A stretch of 58,729 bases of DNA, from contig NZ_LZIC01000112.1 in assembly GCF_001667185.1 (NCBI RefSeq), positions 1-58,729 of the forward strand, given 5' to 3'. The notes under the pieces were generated by a model. That model saw nothing but the letters and a program-made list of their open reading frames with translations. It was not told the origin of the DNA and made no database searches. Made by a program: the position numbers and the translations under genes. The DNA comes from Mycobacterium sp. 852002-50816_SCH5313054-b. GTDB taxonomy: Bacteria; Actinomycetota; Actinomycetes; Mycobacteriales; Mycobacteriaceae. Of this stretch, positions 41,456 through 50,284 are shown piece by piece. How positions within the stretch are numbered: position 1 is the first letter of the stretch; each line of letters starts with the position of its first letter.

Positions 41456-42670
41456 ATGAGGGAAGCGCCACACGTGCTGGGCATTGTCCTGGCCGGGGGT
41501 GAGGGCAAGCGGCTGTATCCGCTGACCGCAGACCGGGCCAAACCCGCGGTTCCCTTCGGTGGCGCCTATCGGCTGATCGACTTCGTGCTGTCCAACCTGG
41601 TCAACGCCCGCTATCTGAGGATCTGCGTTCTCACCCAATACAAGTCGCATTCGCTCGACCGTCACATTTCGCAGAACTGGCGCCTGTCCGGCCTGGCCGG
41701 CGAGTACATCACGCCGGTGCCCGCGCAGCAGCGCCTCGGCCCGCGCTGGTACACCGGCTCCGCCGACGCGATCTATCAGTCGCTCAATCTGATCTACGAC
41801 GAAGACCCCGACTACATAGTCGTTTTCGGCGCCGACCACGTGTACCGGATGGACCCCGAGCAGATGGTCGGGTTCCACATCGACAGCGGGGCCGGCGCGA
41901 CGGTGGCCGGCATCAGGGTGCCCCGCAGCGACGCGTCCGCCTTCGGCTGCATCGACGCCGACGACTCCGGCCGCATCCGCGCCTTCGTGGAAAAGCCGCT
42001 GGATCCGCCGGGAACTCCCGATGACCCCTCGTCGACGTACGCGTCGATGGGCAACTACATCTTCACCACCAAGGTGCTCATCGACGCGATCCGCGCCGAC
42101 GCCGACGACGACCACTCCGATCACGACATGGGCGGTGACATCATCCCGCGGTTGGTGGAGGACGGGATGGCCGCGGTGTATGACTTCTCCGACAACGAGG
42201 TGCCCGGCGCCACCGACCGCGACCGCGGCTACTGGCGCGACGTCGGGACGCTGGACGCGTTCTACGACGCGCACATGGATCTGGTCTCGGTGCACCCGGT
42301 GTTCAACCTGTACAACAAGCGCTGGCCCATTCGTGGCGAGTCGGAGAACCTGGCGCCGGCCAAGTTCGTCAACGGCGGCTCGGCGCAGGAGTCGGTGGTG
42401 GGCGCCGGCAGCATCATCTCGGCGGCCTCGGTCCGCAACTCCGTGCTGTCGTCGAACGTCGTGGTCGACGACGGCGCGATCGTGGAGGGCAGCGTGATCA
42501 TGCCGGGTGCCCGCGTCGGCCGCGGCGCGGTGGTGCGCCACGCGATCCTGGACAAGAACGTCGTCGTGGGTCCCGGGGAGATGGTCGGGGTCGATCTGGA
42601 GAAGGACCGCGAGCGCTTCGCGATCAGCGCCGGCGGCGTGGTCGCGGTCGGCAAGGGCGTCTGGATCTAG
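41456..42670 (+). CDS. glgC: Glucose-1-phosphate adenylyltransferase
   Basis: A 404-residue ADP-glucose pyrophosphorylase, the Rv1213 orthologue. The N-terminal catalytic loop is LAGGEGKRLYPLTADRAKP, with PFGGAYRLIDF, the active-site GADHVYRMD and FVEKP. The C-terminal beta-helix has hexapeptide repeats (VVDDGAIVEGSVIMPGARVG). It produces ADP-glucose for glgM and glycogen synthesis and is the normal control point of the pathway. It starts at the leaderless ATG. A long perfect inverted repeat follows its stop codon. Confidence 0.97.
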   Translation: MREAPHVLGIVLAGGEGKRLYPLTADRAKPAVPFGGAYRLIDFVLSNLVNARYLRICVLTQYKSHSLDRHISQNWRLSGLAGEYITPVPAQQRLGPRWYTGSADAIYQSLNLIYDEDPDYIVVFGADHVYRMDPEQMVGFHIDSGAGATVAGIRVPRSDASAFGCIDADDSGRIRAFVEKPLDPPGTPDDPSSTYASMGNYIFTTKVLIDAIRADADDDHSDHDMGGDIIPRLVEDGMAAVYDFSDNEVPGATDRDRGYWRDVGTLDAFYDAHMDLVSVHPVFNLYNKRWPIRGESENLAPAKFVNGGSAQESVVGAGSIISAASVRNSVLSSNVVVDDGAIVEGSVIMPGARVGRGAVVRHAILDKNVVVGPGEMVGVDLEKDRERFAISAGGVVAVGKGVWI

Positions 42671-42685
42671 CTCGTCTTAGCTTGC

Positions 42686-42743
42686 CGAGCAGACGCAGAA
42701 TCGCACGATTTCATGATGAAATGTGCGATTCTGCGTCTGCTCG
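42686..42743. repeat. 58-bp near-perfect palindrome, terminator-like
   Basis: The arms at 42686-42706 and 42723-42743 are 21 bases, perfectly complementary (outer sequence CGAGCAGACGCAGAATCGC). The centre contains ATTTCAT-G-ATGAAAT, so nearly the whole element pairs. It lies between convergent glgC and the CocE-like gene and ends 5 bases before the latter's stop codon. It looks like a dispersed mycobacterial palindromic unit serving as a bidirectional terminator. Confidence 0.75.
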
Positions 42744-42748
42744 CGCTG

Positions 42749-44431
42749 TTAGGGGACCTCGGGTACCAGCAGGTGCGCGTCATGGCGCGGACCCCAATGC
42801 AGGGTGACGCGGCCGCGGGGTGAGTTCGCATAGGCCGCGGGCATCTGACCGACCAGCGGATTCCTCGGGCACAGCCACCGCGCGGCGACCACCAGCCGCA
42901 GCTGCTCGCCGGCGCGGAACAGTGTCGCCGACGGGCCCAGGGCGACATCGACCGCGACCACCTCGCCGGCGGAAACGGGCTGCGGCTCCGTGCAGGCCGC
43001 GACGGGCTCCCACGGCCGCGATAGCTCGGGATCCAGCGCCCGCAGCGAGACCCGCTGCCACCCGGTGGTAACCCGGTCGCGGCCGTAGCCGTAGGACCCC
43101 TCGAACGCGATGAACCGGCCGGCGCGCCACTTCTCCACGCCGACGAACAGGTTGGCGTCGTCGCAGCCGTCCAGCGAGACCCACAACCGGGCGGCCATCG
43201 GCCCGGTCAGCTCGATGTCCGCCGGCACCGTCCAGCTGAATGCCGCTGCGGCCGAACGCGTTTCGAATGCGGCGCTGCCCGTCTCGGTCGGCCGGTCGGG
43301 CGCGAGCGTCGCGGCGCTGCCCAGATAGAAAGGCCGCCAACGGGTTCGGGGCAGCGGCCAGTCCGCCTCCTCGCGCACCGCGGCGACGGTGTCGCGGTCC
43401 TCGCGCACCTCGAGGCGGACGCTGCGGGAAGCGTCCGCGCCGTCGAGCACGCCCCGGAAGAAGCCGAGCTGCTCAGCCCGCGCCGCTTCGGAGTAGAAGG
43501 TCGCCCATTTGCCGCCCCGGTGCGTGTAGAGGCGGGCGTGGGCGGAGCCTGCGCGCGTGAACGCCCGGATCGAGCCGCGGCTGTGCAGGTTGTTGTCGGA
43601 GAAGCTGCCGCAGACCAGCATGGGCACCGTGATCGCGGACAGGTCGGGCACCACGGAGCGCCAGAAGTCGTCGCGCAGCGGGTGGGAGTCCTGCATGTCC
43701 CCCAGGTCGTAGGCCTGTCGCGTGTCGCGGCGCAGGTTGCGCGACCACAACCGGGTGAAGCCCGATTCGCGCACGCCGCCCGGGAAGCACAGGTCGCGGT
43801 ACGCGTCGGTGAAGCCCTCCCACGGGCAGATCGCCCGCAGTGCCGGCGGCTGCAGGGCTGCCGCGGCGTACTGGCTGATCGCCAGGTAGGAGACCCCGAG
43901 CATGACGACGCGGCCATCGCACCACGGCTGGTCGGCGATCCACTGCACGAGGTCGTAGGTGTCCTCGGCCTCCTTGCGCGACAGCAGGTTTCCGGTGCCG
44001 TCGGAGTGGCCGCAGCCGCGCGAGTCGGCGTTGACCACGGTGAAGCCCCGCGCGGTCCACCACGCCGGGTCCGGTGCCTCCCAACCGGTCAGCGCCGAGA
44101 AGCTCACCGGTCGCGGCTGGCGCAACACCCGGTACTGCACCGAGAAGGTCCACCTGTTGCCCCGGCGCCTCGGCAGGTTGTCCTTGCTGTACGGGTGGAT
44201 GCTCAGGATGACCGGCCGCGGGCCGTCGTCGGGCTTGCGGTGGGCGTTGATGCGCAACGCCGTCCCGTCGCGGGTCCGGACGGCGACGTCACGGTCGACG
44301 AGGAGGTCGGGCGGCGGATCGGTGACGGTGATGGGGGGTCTGGCGATGCCGCGCAGCCGTGCCAGCGCATACCGGAAGGCGCCGGGGCGCCGCCACGGAC
44401 GGTCGAGCGCGGGTGCCGGATTTCGCGCCAC
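42749..44431 (-). CDS. CocE/NonD-family (S15) hydrolase, Rv1215c-like
   Basis: A 560-residue X-Pro dipeptidyl-peptidase-like alpha/beta hydrolase. The nucleophile region is VVMLGVSYLAISQYAAAA (GxSxx), the N-terminal DRDVAVRTRDGTALRIN strand and ADSRGCGHSDG are typical, and the C-terminal jelly-roll domain runs from about residue 330 on. It likely hydrolyses an ester or amide; the true substrate is unknown. The GTG start at 44431 lies 6 bases after TAAGGT. It sits 30 bases from the ICMT-like gene and may share function with that transport and methylation group. Confidence 0.9.
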   Translation of the reverse strand: MARNPAPALDRPWRRPGAFRYALARLRGIARPPITVTDPPPDLLVDRDVAVRTRDGTALRINAHRKPDDGPRPVILSIHPYSKDNLPRRRGNRWTFSVQYRVLRQPRPVSFSALTGWEAPDPAWWTARGFTVVNADSRGCGHSDGTGNLLSRKEAEDTYDLVQWIADQPWCDGRVVMLGVSYLAISQYAAAALQPPALRAICPWEGFTDAYRDLCFPGGVRESGFTRLWSRNLRRDTRQAYDLGDMQDSHPLRDDFWRSVVPDLSAITVPMLVCGSFSDNNLHSRGSIRAFTRAGSAHARLYTHRGGKWATFYSEAARAEQLGFFRGVLDGADASRSVRLEVREDRDTVAAVREEADWPLPRTRWRPFYLGSAATLAPDRPTETGSAAFETRSAAAAFSWTVPADIELTGPMAARLWVSLDGCDDANLFVGVEKWRAGRFIAFEGSYGYGRDRVTTGWQRVSLRALDPELSRPWEPVAACTEPQPVSAGEVVAVDVALGPSATLFRAGEQLRLVVAARWLCPRNPLVGQMPAAYANSPRGRVTLHWGPRHDAHLLVPEVP

Positions 44432-44437
44432 GCCAAT

Positions 44438-44443
44438 ACCTTA
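44438..44443 (-). promoter_or_regulatory. -10 hexamer of the CocE-like gene, leaderless
   Basis: TAAGGT on the minus strand, 6 bases before the GTG at 44431. Confidence 0.55.
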
Positions 44444-44461
44444 GGCGCATCTTCCCGGCCG

Positions 44462-45136
44462 CTACCACACGTTGGGCAGCAGCCGGTAGCGCACGCGCCG
44501 CGCATACTCCCGGTACCCGGGCAAGTCCTGGGTGAGCAGCTTCTCCTCGTCGAGGATGCGGAAGACGAGCACCGCGATACCGGGGATCACGAAGAGCAGA
44601 CCCCAGTAGGAGGCGAGCGCCAGCGGCATGCCGACCATCATGATCACGTTTCCGACGTACATCGGATGCCTGGCGAACTTGTAGACGCCGCCGGAGGCCA
44701 CCTGCTGGCCCGTCTCCACCGTGACGGTGGCCGCGGCGTAGCTGTTCTGGATGATCACCAGCATCGCCAGGCCCAGCCCGGTCGCCACCAGGACGTCGCC
44801 CAGCACGGATACCCACGGCGGCACCATCGACCAGCCCATCCCATGGTCGAGGGCGCTGAACGCCATCATCGCGAAGAGAATCACGAATGAGCTTGTGATG
44901 ATGACCTTTTGGGCGGCCCTCGGTTCGGCTCGTGGCCCGGCGTGCATGCGGCGCTGCAGGGCCGCCGGGTTGTGCCGCGCCAGGTAGATGGTGGGGCCGA
45001 GCGACGCCGCGGTGAACACGGCGATGAACGCCCATGCCTGCCAATAGTGCAGCGTGCCGGCCGATCCGAAGAGGATGAGGCCAACCGCGAAGGTTCCGAA
45101 GACCGAGGATGCCGTCAGTCGAACAGCGGTTTTCAT
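44462..45136 (-). CDS. ICMT/PEMT-like membrane methyltransferase (Rv1216c-like)
   Basis: A 224-residue integral membrane protein with about five hydrophobic segments and the isoprenylcysteine-carboxyl-methyltransferase/PEMT signature KFARHPMYVGN in the second half, then LDEEKLLTQDLPGYREYARR. The fold binds S-adenosylmethionine at the membrane face. Likely substrates are lipids or small hydrophobic molecules; none can be assigned. A GGGAGGG site precedes the ATG. It follows the ABC permease gene by 13 bases on the same strand, so it is the fourth member of the exporter operon. Confidence 0.88.
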   Translation of the reverse strand: MKTAVRLTASSVFGTFAVGLILFGSAGTLHYWQAWAFIAVFTAASLGPTIYLARHNPAALQRRMHAGPRAEPRAAQKVIITSSFVILFAMMAFSALDHGMGWSMVPPWVSVLGDVLVATGLGLAMLVIIQNSYAAATVTVETGQQVASGGVYKFARHPMYVGNVIMMVGMPLALASYWGLLFVIPGIAVLVFRILDEEKLLTQDLPGYREYARRVRYRLLPNVW

Positions 45137-45149
45137 GATCGTGCCCTCC

Positions 45150-46790
45150 CTAGCAACGTAGATCGCGACGCCGAAAAGCCATGGCGCCCACGAGGATCAG
45201 CGCCGCGTCGATGGCGAGCAGCCACAGCAGCGGCACAGCGGTGAAATCGGCCCCGACCCGCGGGGTGTGCGCGAACGGTTCCAGGTCGAGCAACCACTGC
45301 GGGAACCGGGCCAACTCGCCGATCAGGTACACGGCGACGAACCCGACCAGCACGCCCCACGCCACGGGCGTGAACCGCGGTGCCAGACCGAAAACCGCGA
45401 CGGTGACCGCGGCGAGCAGCCAGACGGCGGGCAGCTGCGCTGCCGCGGTGCCGACGACAATGGCCAGCTTGCCGCCGACGTCGCCGGCCGCGATGCCGTA
45501 GACGAGGCCGCCGGCCGCGCCGCTCACCAGCATCGCAACCGCGGACCCGGCCAGTGCGGCAGCCAAATGGCTTGCCAGCCAATGAGTTCGGGAGACCGCG
45601 CCGGCCAGCGCCGGCTCGGCGCGCTGGCCGGACTCCTCTTGATGCAAGCGCAGGGTGAGCGAGATGGCGAAGGTGGCGGCAACCATGCCCATCATGGCGT
45701 AGGCCACGGCGACGAAGGCCTCCTCCAGGGCGGAGGTGCCGCCCATCCGCGCGACGATGTCGCGCACGACGGTGCTGCCGCCCAGCTCGTCGCCGATTCC
45801 GTGTACGACGCTGCCCATCAGCAGGCCATACAGGAGCAGGCCCACCGTCCACAGCAGCAGCGCGCCGCGGTCGAGCCGCCACGTCAGGCCGTCGATGCCG
45901 CGCAGGCGGGTCCCGGCAGTGCCGGGGCCGGCGCGTTCGGCGATGAGTCCGGCGCCCACGTCGCGGCCGGCGAGCAGCCGATAGGCCACCAGGGTGAGCG
46001 CCGCCGTGGTCACCAGGTGCAGCAGCAGAACCCACCAGCGATCCCCGGCGTAGGGCCGGACCTGAAGCGACCATCCCAGCGGCGACAGCCACGACAGCGT
46101 GCCGCCGCCCGCGTCACCGACGGCCCGCAGCGTGAACGCGGCCCCCAGCGCGGCGAAGGCGGTACCGCGGGCGAACCGGGCGCTCGGCGAGAGTTGGGCG
46201 GTCACCGCGGCCACCGCGGTGAAGACCAGCCCGGAGCAGGCCAGCGCCGCCCCGAACGCCAGCGACCCGCCCGCCGGGATGTCGGTCGTCAGCAATCCGG
46301 CCGCCCCGATCGCGCCGGTGGCGATGGACGCCCCGAACGACAACAGCAGCGCCGCGCTCAGGCTGGCGTAGCGGCCGATCGCGGTCGAGTCCACCAGCTC
46401 GGTGCGGCCGGTCTCCTCGTCGGCGCGGGTGTGGCGGATCACGGTGAGGATGACGGCCACCGCGATCAGCAGATGGAACATGCCGGCCTTCCAAATGCCC
46501 ACGGCCCCAAGGCTGTCGTTGTAAACCTGGCCGTAGAGCGCGCGCTGGGCCGGACTGGCCATGATGGAGGCCGCGAACCCGGCGCGGGCGGCCTGGGTGG
46601 GGTAGATCTTCAGGATGCTGCCGACGTACACCGAGGCCAGCGGCACCGACAACAGCAGCACCCACAGCGGCAACGAAACCCGGTCGCGGCGCAGGTAGAG
46701 CCGCAGCATGCCCAGCGTGCCGGAGAAGTTGGAACCGGCGCGCGGCGCCGGCCGCGCCGGGCGCGGCCGATCCAGCGTCGCGGTGCTCAT
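45150..46790 (-). CDS. ABC exporter permease (Rv1217c-like)
   Basis: A 546-residue polytopic protein with about 12 hydrophobic helices arranged as two halves, typical of the tetronasin/multidrug ABC-2 type permeases. Examples of helices are LWVLLLSVPLASVYVGSILK near the start and VAWGVLVGFVAVYLIGELAR near the end. Rv1217c-Rv1218c is a tetronasin-type multidrug efflux pump implicated in drug efflux. Its ATG lies 4 bases inside the ATPase gene end (overlap). It forms the membrane channel for the adjacent ATPase. Confidence 0.93.
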   Translation of the reverse strand: MSTATLDRPRPARPAPRAGSNFSGTLGMLRLYLRRDRVSLPLWVLLLSVPLASVYVGSILKIYPTQAARAGFAASIMASPAQRALYGQVYNDSLGAVGIWKAGMFHLLIAVAVILTVIRHTRADEETGRTELVDSTAIGRYASLSAALLLSFGASIATGAIGAAGLLTTDIPAGGSLAFGAALACSGLVFTAVAAVTAQLSPSARFARGTAFAALGAAFTLRAVGDAGGGTLSWLSPLGWSLQVRPYAGDRWWVLLLHLVTTAALTLVAYRLLAGRDVGAGLIAERAGPGTAGTRLRGIDGLTWRLDRGALLLWTVGLLLYGLLMGSVVHGIGDELGGSTVVRDIVARMGGTSALEEAFVAVAYAMMGMVAATFAISLTLRLHQEESGQRAEPALAGAVSRTHWLASHLAAALAGSAVAMLVSGAAGGLVYGIAAGDVGGKLAIVVGTAAAQLPAVWLLAAVTVAVFGLAPRFTPVAWGVLVGFVAVYLIGELARFPQWLLDLEPFAHTPRVGADFTAVPLLWLLAIDAALILVGAMAFRRRDLRC

Positions 46791-47698
46791 GCGGAGACCT
46801 TGTCCGTGGTGTTGTAGTGGCGCAGGAAGAGTTCCTCGAGGGTCGGGGGCTGGCTGACCAGGCTGCGCACCCCGGCGTCCCCGAGCGCCCGGATGAGTTC
46901 GCCCAGGCTTGCGCTGTCCACCTGGGCGCGCAGCGTGTTGCCGTCGATGCTGACGTCCTCGACGCCCCTGATGCGGGTGATATCGCCCGGGTCACCGATC
47001 ATTTCGGCCTTGATCGAGGTGCGGCTGAGGTGCCGCATGGACTCCAGCGTGCCGCTCTCGACGGTCCTGCCGGCGCGGATGATGGTCACTCTTTCGCACA
47101 GCGCTTCCGTCTCGGCCAGGATGTGGCTGGACAGCAGGACCGTCGTGCCGCGGTCGCGCGCCTCGCCGACGCACTGCTGAAAGATGTTCTCCATCAACGG
47201 GTCCAGGCCGCTGCTCGGCTCGTCCAAGAGCAGCAGCCGGGCGTGCGAGCTGAACGCGGAAATCAGGGACACCTTTTGCCGGTTGCCCTTCGAGTACGTG
47301 CGCGCCTTCTTATGCGGGTCGAGGTCGAAGCGCTCGATCAGCTCGGCGCGACGCCCTTCGTCGATGCCCCCGCGCATGCGGGCCAGCAGGTCGATGGTCT
47401 CGCCGCCGGTCAGCGACGGCCACAGGGTCACATCGCCCGGCACGTAGGCGATGTGGCGGTGCAGGGCGACCGCGTCGGTCCACGGATCGCCGCCCAGCAG
47501 CCGAACGGTTCCGCCGTCGGCCTTCACCAGGCCCAGCAGCACGCGGATGGTCGTCGACTTGCCGGCCCCGTTCGGCCCGAGGAACCCGTGCACCTCACCC
47601 TCGCGCACCGTCAGATCGAGGCCGTCCAGGGCGCGTACCGCGCCGAAATTCTTCGTCAGGCCGCGGATTTCGATGGGGGCGGCTGTGTCAGCTGGCAT
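46787..47698 (-). CDS. ABC exporter ATP-binding protein (Rv1218c-like)
   Basis: A 303-residue ATPase. Walker A is GPNGAGKST, the signature loop is YSKGNRQKVSL (a variant of LSGGQ), Walker B LLLLDEPSSGLD, and the switch His lies in LLSSHILAE. An extra C-terminal domain of about 80 residues ends in TLEELFLRHY, as in DrrA-type exporters. It energises export through the downstream permease. Start ATG at 47698 overlaps the TetR gene end by 11 bases, so regulator, ATPase, permease and methyltransferase form one operon. Confidence 0.95.
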   Translation of the reverse strand: MPADTAAPIEIRGLTKNFGAVRALDGLDLTVREGEVHGFLGPNGAGKSTTIRVLLGLVKADGGTVRLLGGDPWTDAVALHRHIAYVPGDVTLWPSLTGGETIDLLARMRGGIDEGRRAELIERFDLDPHKKARTYSKGNRQKVSLISAFSSHARLLLLDEPSSGLDPLMENIFQQCVGEARDRGTTVLLSSHILAETEALCERVTIIRAGRTVESGTLESMRHLSRTSIKAEMIGDPGDITRIRGVEDVSIDGNTLRAQVDSASLGELIRALGDAGVRSLVSQPPTLEELFLRHYNTTDKVSA

Positions 47699-48326
47699 GG
47701 GATCCTCCTTGATCGTCGGCGGCCAGGAATGCGTCGTACATGGTGCGGTCCACCATCAGGCCTTCGGTGTAGATTTCCAGGGCGGGCAGGATCATGTCGC
47801 GCGAATAGTCACGGAGCACGGCGCGCAGATCGGTTGGGGTGTCGTGCATTTGCAGGTAGAGCAGGAGCCCGCCGCCTCCTGTGATGCCCAGGTACTTGGC
47901 CCTGGCTCGCGGGTCGCGGCTGGGCTTGATGGTCCCGGCCCGCACGCCGTCTTCCAGGTATTCCTCGGCGTTGTCAATCATTCTCTGCCACAACATCTTC
48001 GCCAGGTCGCCGCCGGTCTGCATGCTGCGTAACAGGTAGGCGGTCATCGGGGCGAATTCTTCGATTTCGGCCAGTTGCGCGAACCAAACGGCCGGGTCGT
48101 TGGATTGCAGCGCCTCCGCCTTGGTCTCGCGGATCTGTTCGGCGACGTAGTCGTCGCAAGCCTTGCGCAGGCCCTCCTTGGAGCCGAAGTGGTGGATGAC
48201 CAGCGCGGCGCTCACGCCCGCCGCCTCGGCAATGGCGCGCAGGCCCACGTCGAATCCGCGCTCGCCGAACTGCTCGATGGCCGCGTCGCGGATTCGGGCG
48301 GCGGCGGTCAGGTCGGCTGAACGCAT
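47688..48326 (-). CDS. TetR-family repressor of the exporter (Rv1219c-like)
   Basis: A 212-residue TetR regulator, equal in length to Rv1219c. The helix-turn-helix is VGLRAIAEAAGVSAALVIHH (about 27-46), and the large C-terminal domain forms a drug-binding pocket in the orthologue. Rv1219c represses the Rv1217c-Rv1218c pump and its own promoter. The ATG at 48326 is 7 bases after TAGTGT. The inverted repeat over that -10 element is the natural autoregulatory site. It is the first gene of the exporter operon. Confidence 0.94.
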   Translation of the reverse strand: MRSADLTAAARIRDAAIEQFGERGFDVGLRAIAEAAGVSAALVIHHFGSKEGLRKACDDYVAEQIRETKAEALQSNDPAVWFAQLAEIEEFAPMTAYLLRSMQTGGDLAKMLWQRMIDNAEEYLEDGVRAGTIKPSRDPRARAKYLGITGGGGLLLYLQMHDTPTDLRAVLRDYSRDMILPALEIYTEGLMVDRTMYDAFLAADDQGGSHAS

Positions 48327-48342
48327 GTTCAGTACACTAAAC
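48327..48342 (-). promoter_or_regulatory. Leaderless promoter overlapped by a TetR operator
   Basis: GTTCAGT-AC-ACTAAAC (48327-48342) is an inverted repeat with one mismatch. It covers the -10 hexamer TAGTGT (48334-48339, minus strand) and abuts the start codon, so bound repressor would block transcription directly. A further half-site, GTTCAGT, occurs at 48348-48354. Confidence 0.65.
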
Positions 48343-48410
48343 ACTCGTTCAGTCGGCGGTCAAGGGGGCGGGCCGTCAGGAATCCGTAAATAACTGGCGC
48401 GAACAGACAT

Positions 48411-48446
48411 AAAAGCCCCGACACGCCCTGCGCGCAGGGGCCTTTT
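48411..48446 (-). terminator. Rho-independent terminator of the O-methyltransferase gene
   Basis: Read on the minus strand, AAAAGGCCCC pairs with GGGGCTTTT around an inner CCCTGCGCGCAGGG hairpin, ending in TTTT. It lies 61 bases after the stop of the gene at 48507-49175. The rest of the gap to 48506 holds a GC-rich inverted repeat (48454-48504). Confidence 0.65.
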
Positions 48447-48453
48447 GCGTTCC

Positions 48454-48504
48454 CCCGCAAGCCGGGTGGGGGTCCCCCGCTGGGGGAGCGCCCCGGCTCG
48501 CGGG
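48454..48504. repeat. GC-rich inverted repeat
   Basis: Arms CCCGCAAGCCGGG (48454-48466) and CCCGGCTCGCGGG (48492-48504) pair with one mismatch. The loop contains GGGGGTCCCCC and GGGGGA runs. It touches the end of the O-methyltransferase gene and resembles other dispersed GC-rich intergenic repeats of mycobacteria (recalled, not searched). Confidence 0.55.
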
Positions 48505-48506
48505 AG

Positions 48507-49175
48507 CTAGTCGCGGACCGCGGCCAGCAGCCCGTCGCCGAGGGGCACCAGCGCGGGGGTGAGCCGCTCGTCCTCAGCGATGAGCCGGGCCGCCTCGCGC
48601 ACCGCGGTCACCTCGGCGTCGCGGGCCGCGGGATCGCCCGCCCGGCCGCCCAGCGCCGCGCGGTGCACCACGATGACGCCCCCGGATCGCAGCAGACGCA
48701 CGCCCTCGACGACGTAGTCGGGCTGGTCGATCGGGTCGGCGTCGATGAACACCAGGTCATAGGACTCGTCGGCGAGCCGGGTGAGCACCTCCTGGGCGCG
48801 CCCGCTGATCAGCCGGGTGCGCGAGGGTCCGATGCCCGCGTCGGTGAAGGACTGCTTGGCGAGCCGCAGGTATTCGGGCTCGATATCGATCGTGGTCAGG
48901 ACGCCGTCGTCGCTCATGCCCGACAACAACCAGAGCCCGCTGACCCCGGCGCCGGTGCCCACCTCGGCGACGGCCTTGCCGCCGCTGAGCTTGGCCAGCA
49001 GGCTCAACAGCGCCCCGACCGCCGGCGTCACCGCGCCGGCGCCGATCTCCACGGCGCGCTCGCGGGCCGCTGCCAGCAGCGCGTCCTCCGAGATCGACCC
49101 CTCGGCGTGCGCGCACAGTGACTCGGCTCGACTGGTGGCCGTCTGGCCGGGGGCTGCTGCGTCGGTGCCGTCCAT
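48507..49175 (-). CDS. SAM-dependent O-methyltransferase (Rv1220c-like)
   Basis: A 222-residue class I O-methyltransferase of the catechol/caffeoyl-CoA type (Methyltransf_3). Motif I is VAEVGTGAGVSGLWLLSG, the ribose-binding acid lies in TTIDIEP, and the metal-site DLVFIDADP with the following Asp is typical. The substrate is probably a catechol or small hydroxylated compound. I chose the ATG at 49175 because TACGCT is 7 bases upstream. It is divergent to sigE, 202 bases apart. Confidence 0.92.
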   Translation of the reverse strand: MDGTDAAAPGQTATSRAESLCAHAEGSISEDALLAAARERAVEIGAGAVTPAVGALLSLLAKLSGGKAVAEVGTGAGVSGLWLLSGMSDDGVLTTIDIEPEYLRLAKQSFTDAGIGPSRTRLISGRAQEVLTRLADESYDLVFIDADPIDQPDYVVEGVRLLRSGGVIVVHRAALGGRAGDPAARDAEVTAVREAARLIAEDERLTPALVPLGDGLLAAVRD

Positions 49176-49182
49176 GCCCCGC

Positions 49183-49188
49183 AGCGTA
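49183..49188 (-). promoter_or_regulatory. -10 hexamer of the O-methyltransferase gene, leaderless
   Basis: TACGCT on the minus strand, 7 bases before the ATG at 49175. Confidence 0.6.
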
Positions 49189-49377
49189 TTCCACATCGCC
49201 GCGCGGCCGGGCAGGCGCGCCTGATTCGGTCCGCGTCGACACGCCCGGCCGCCGCGGGGGGACGCAACTCACTCGCCCGGCGGTTCGCCCTGTTCAACGT
49301 AGGTAACGATCTGGTTTCTCAGCCAAAGCTCAGATTGCTCCTATGTCGTGCATACGCCGATGCGCGACGGTATCTCT

Positions 49378-50154
49378 ATGGAACGGGGTGTGCGGGGGAC
49401 CGGGAATAGTTCTCGCCGGATTGGGAATACACGGTGGCAGCTTCGCGTTGACGCGGGCGACGAGCTGTCAGGCTTCTCTGGCAGGGAAAATCCGGAGGAT
49501 CCAATCATCACAGCGCTTTTGAGCCCGACCACCATGTCTCACGCCCAGGATTGCCGGGACGACGAATGGGTGGAGACGACGGAGGCTCTGCAGGGCACCG
49601 CGGTGTTCGACGCGACCGGGGACAAGGCGACGATGCCGTCGTGGGACGAGCTGGTGCGCCAGCACGCCGACCGGGTGTACCGGCTGGCCTACCGCCTCTC
49701 CGGCAACCAGCAGGACGCCGAGGATCTGACGCAGGAAACCTTCATCCGCGTCTTCCGCTCGGTCCAGAACTACCAGCCCGGGACCTTCGAAGGCTGGCTG
49801 CACCGGATCACCACCAACCTGTTCCTCGACATGGTGCGCCGGCGCGCCCGCATCCGCATGGAGGCGCTGCCCGAGGATTACGACCGGGTGCCCGCCGACG
49901 AGCCCAACCCCGAGCAGATCTACCACGATGCACGGCTGGGGCCCGACCTGCAGGCCGCGCTGGACTCGCTGCCGCCGGAGTTTCGCGCCGCGGTCGTCCT
50001 GTGTGACATCGAGGGGCTGTCCTACGAGGAGATCGGCGCCACCCTGGGCGTCAAGCTGGGCACCGTGCGCAGCCGCATTCACCGCGGACGCCAGGCGCTG
50101 CGCGACTACCTAGCCACGCACTCGCAGCACGGCGAGCAGCTCAAGTCGGCCTAG
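49378..50154 (+). CDS. sigE: RNA polymerase sigma-E factor (ECF)
   Basis: A 258-residue ECF sigma factor, close to the 257 residues of M. tuberculosis SigE. Region 2 contains DELVRQHADRVYRLAYRL and the -10-recognition helix around QNYQPGTFEGWLHRITTN. Region 4 carries LSYEEIGATLGVKLGTVRSR, the -35-binding helix-turn-helix. SigE governs the response to envelope stress, oxidative stress, heat and phagocytosis. The start is uncertain: ATG 49378 aligns best with the M. tuberculosis protein, while ATG 49348 and ATG 49534 (MSHAQD) are alternatives, and multiple translation starts are known for sigE. Its anti-sigma gene rseA is not adjacent but 4.9 kb downstream. Confidence 0.95.
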   Translation: MERGVRGTGNSSRRIGNTRWQLRVDAGDELSGFSGRENPEDPIITALLSPTTMSHAQDCRDDEWVETTEALQGTAVFDATGDKATMPSWDELVRQHADRVYRLAYRLSGNQQDAEDLTQETFIRVFRSVQNYQPGTFEGWLHRITTNLFLDMVRRRARIRMEALPEDYDRVPADEPNPEQIYHDARLGPDLQAALDSLPPEFRAAVVLCDIEGLSYEEIGATLGVKLGTVRSRIHRGRQALRDYLATHSQHGEQLKSA

Positions 50155-50284
50155 CGGCCAACCTCAACGCCGGACGTTCCGCCGACGTCTTCGGGCGGCC
50201 GGGCCGTTGATGCGGATTGGCCGATCAATGAAGGAGCGCGGCGGAATTCAATTTCTCTGTTGCGGTGGCCGACGATTCACGCTG

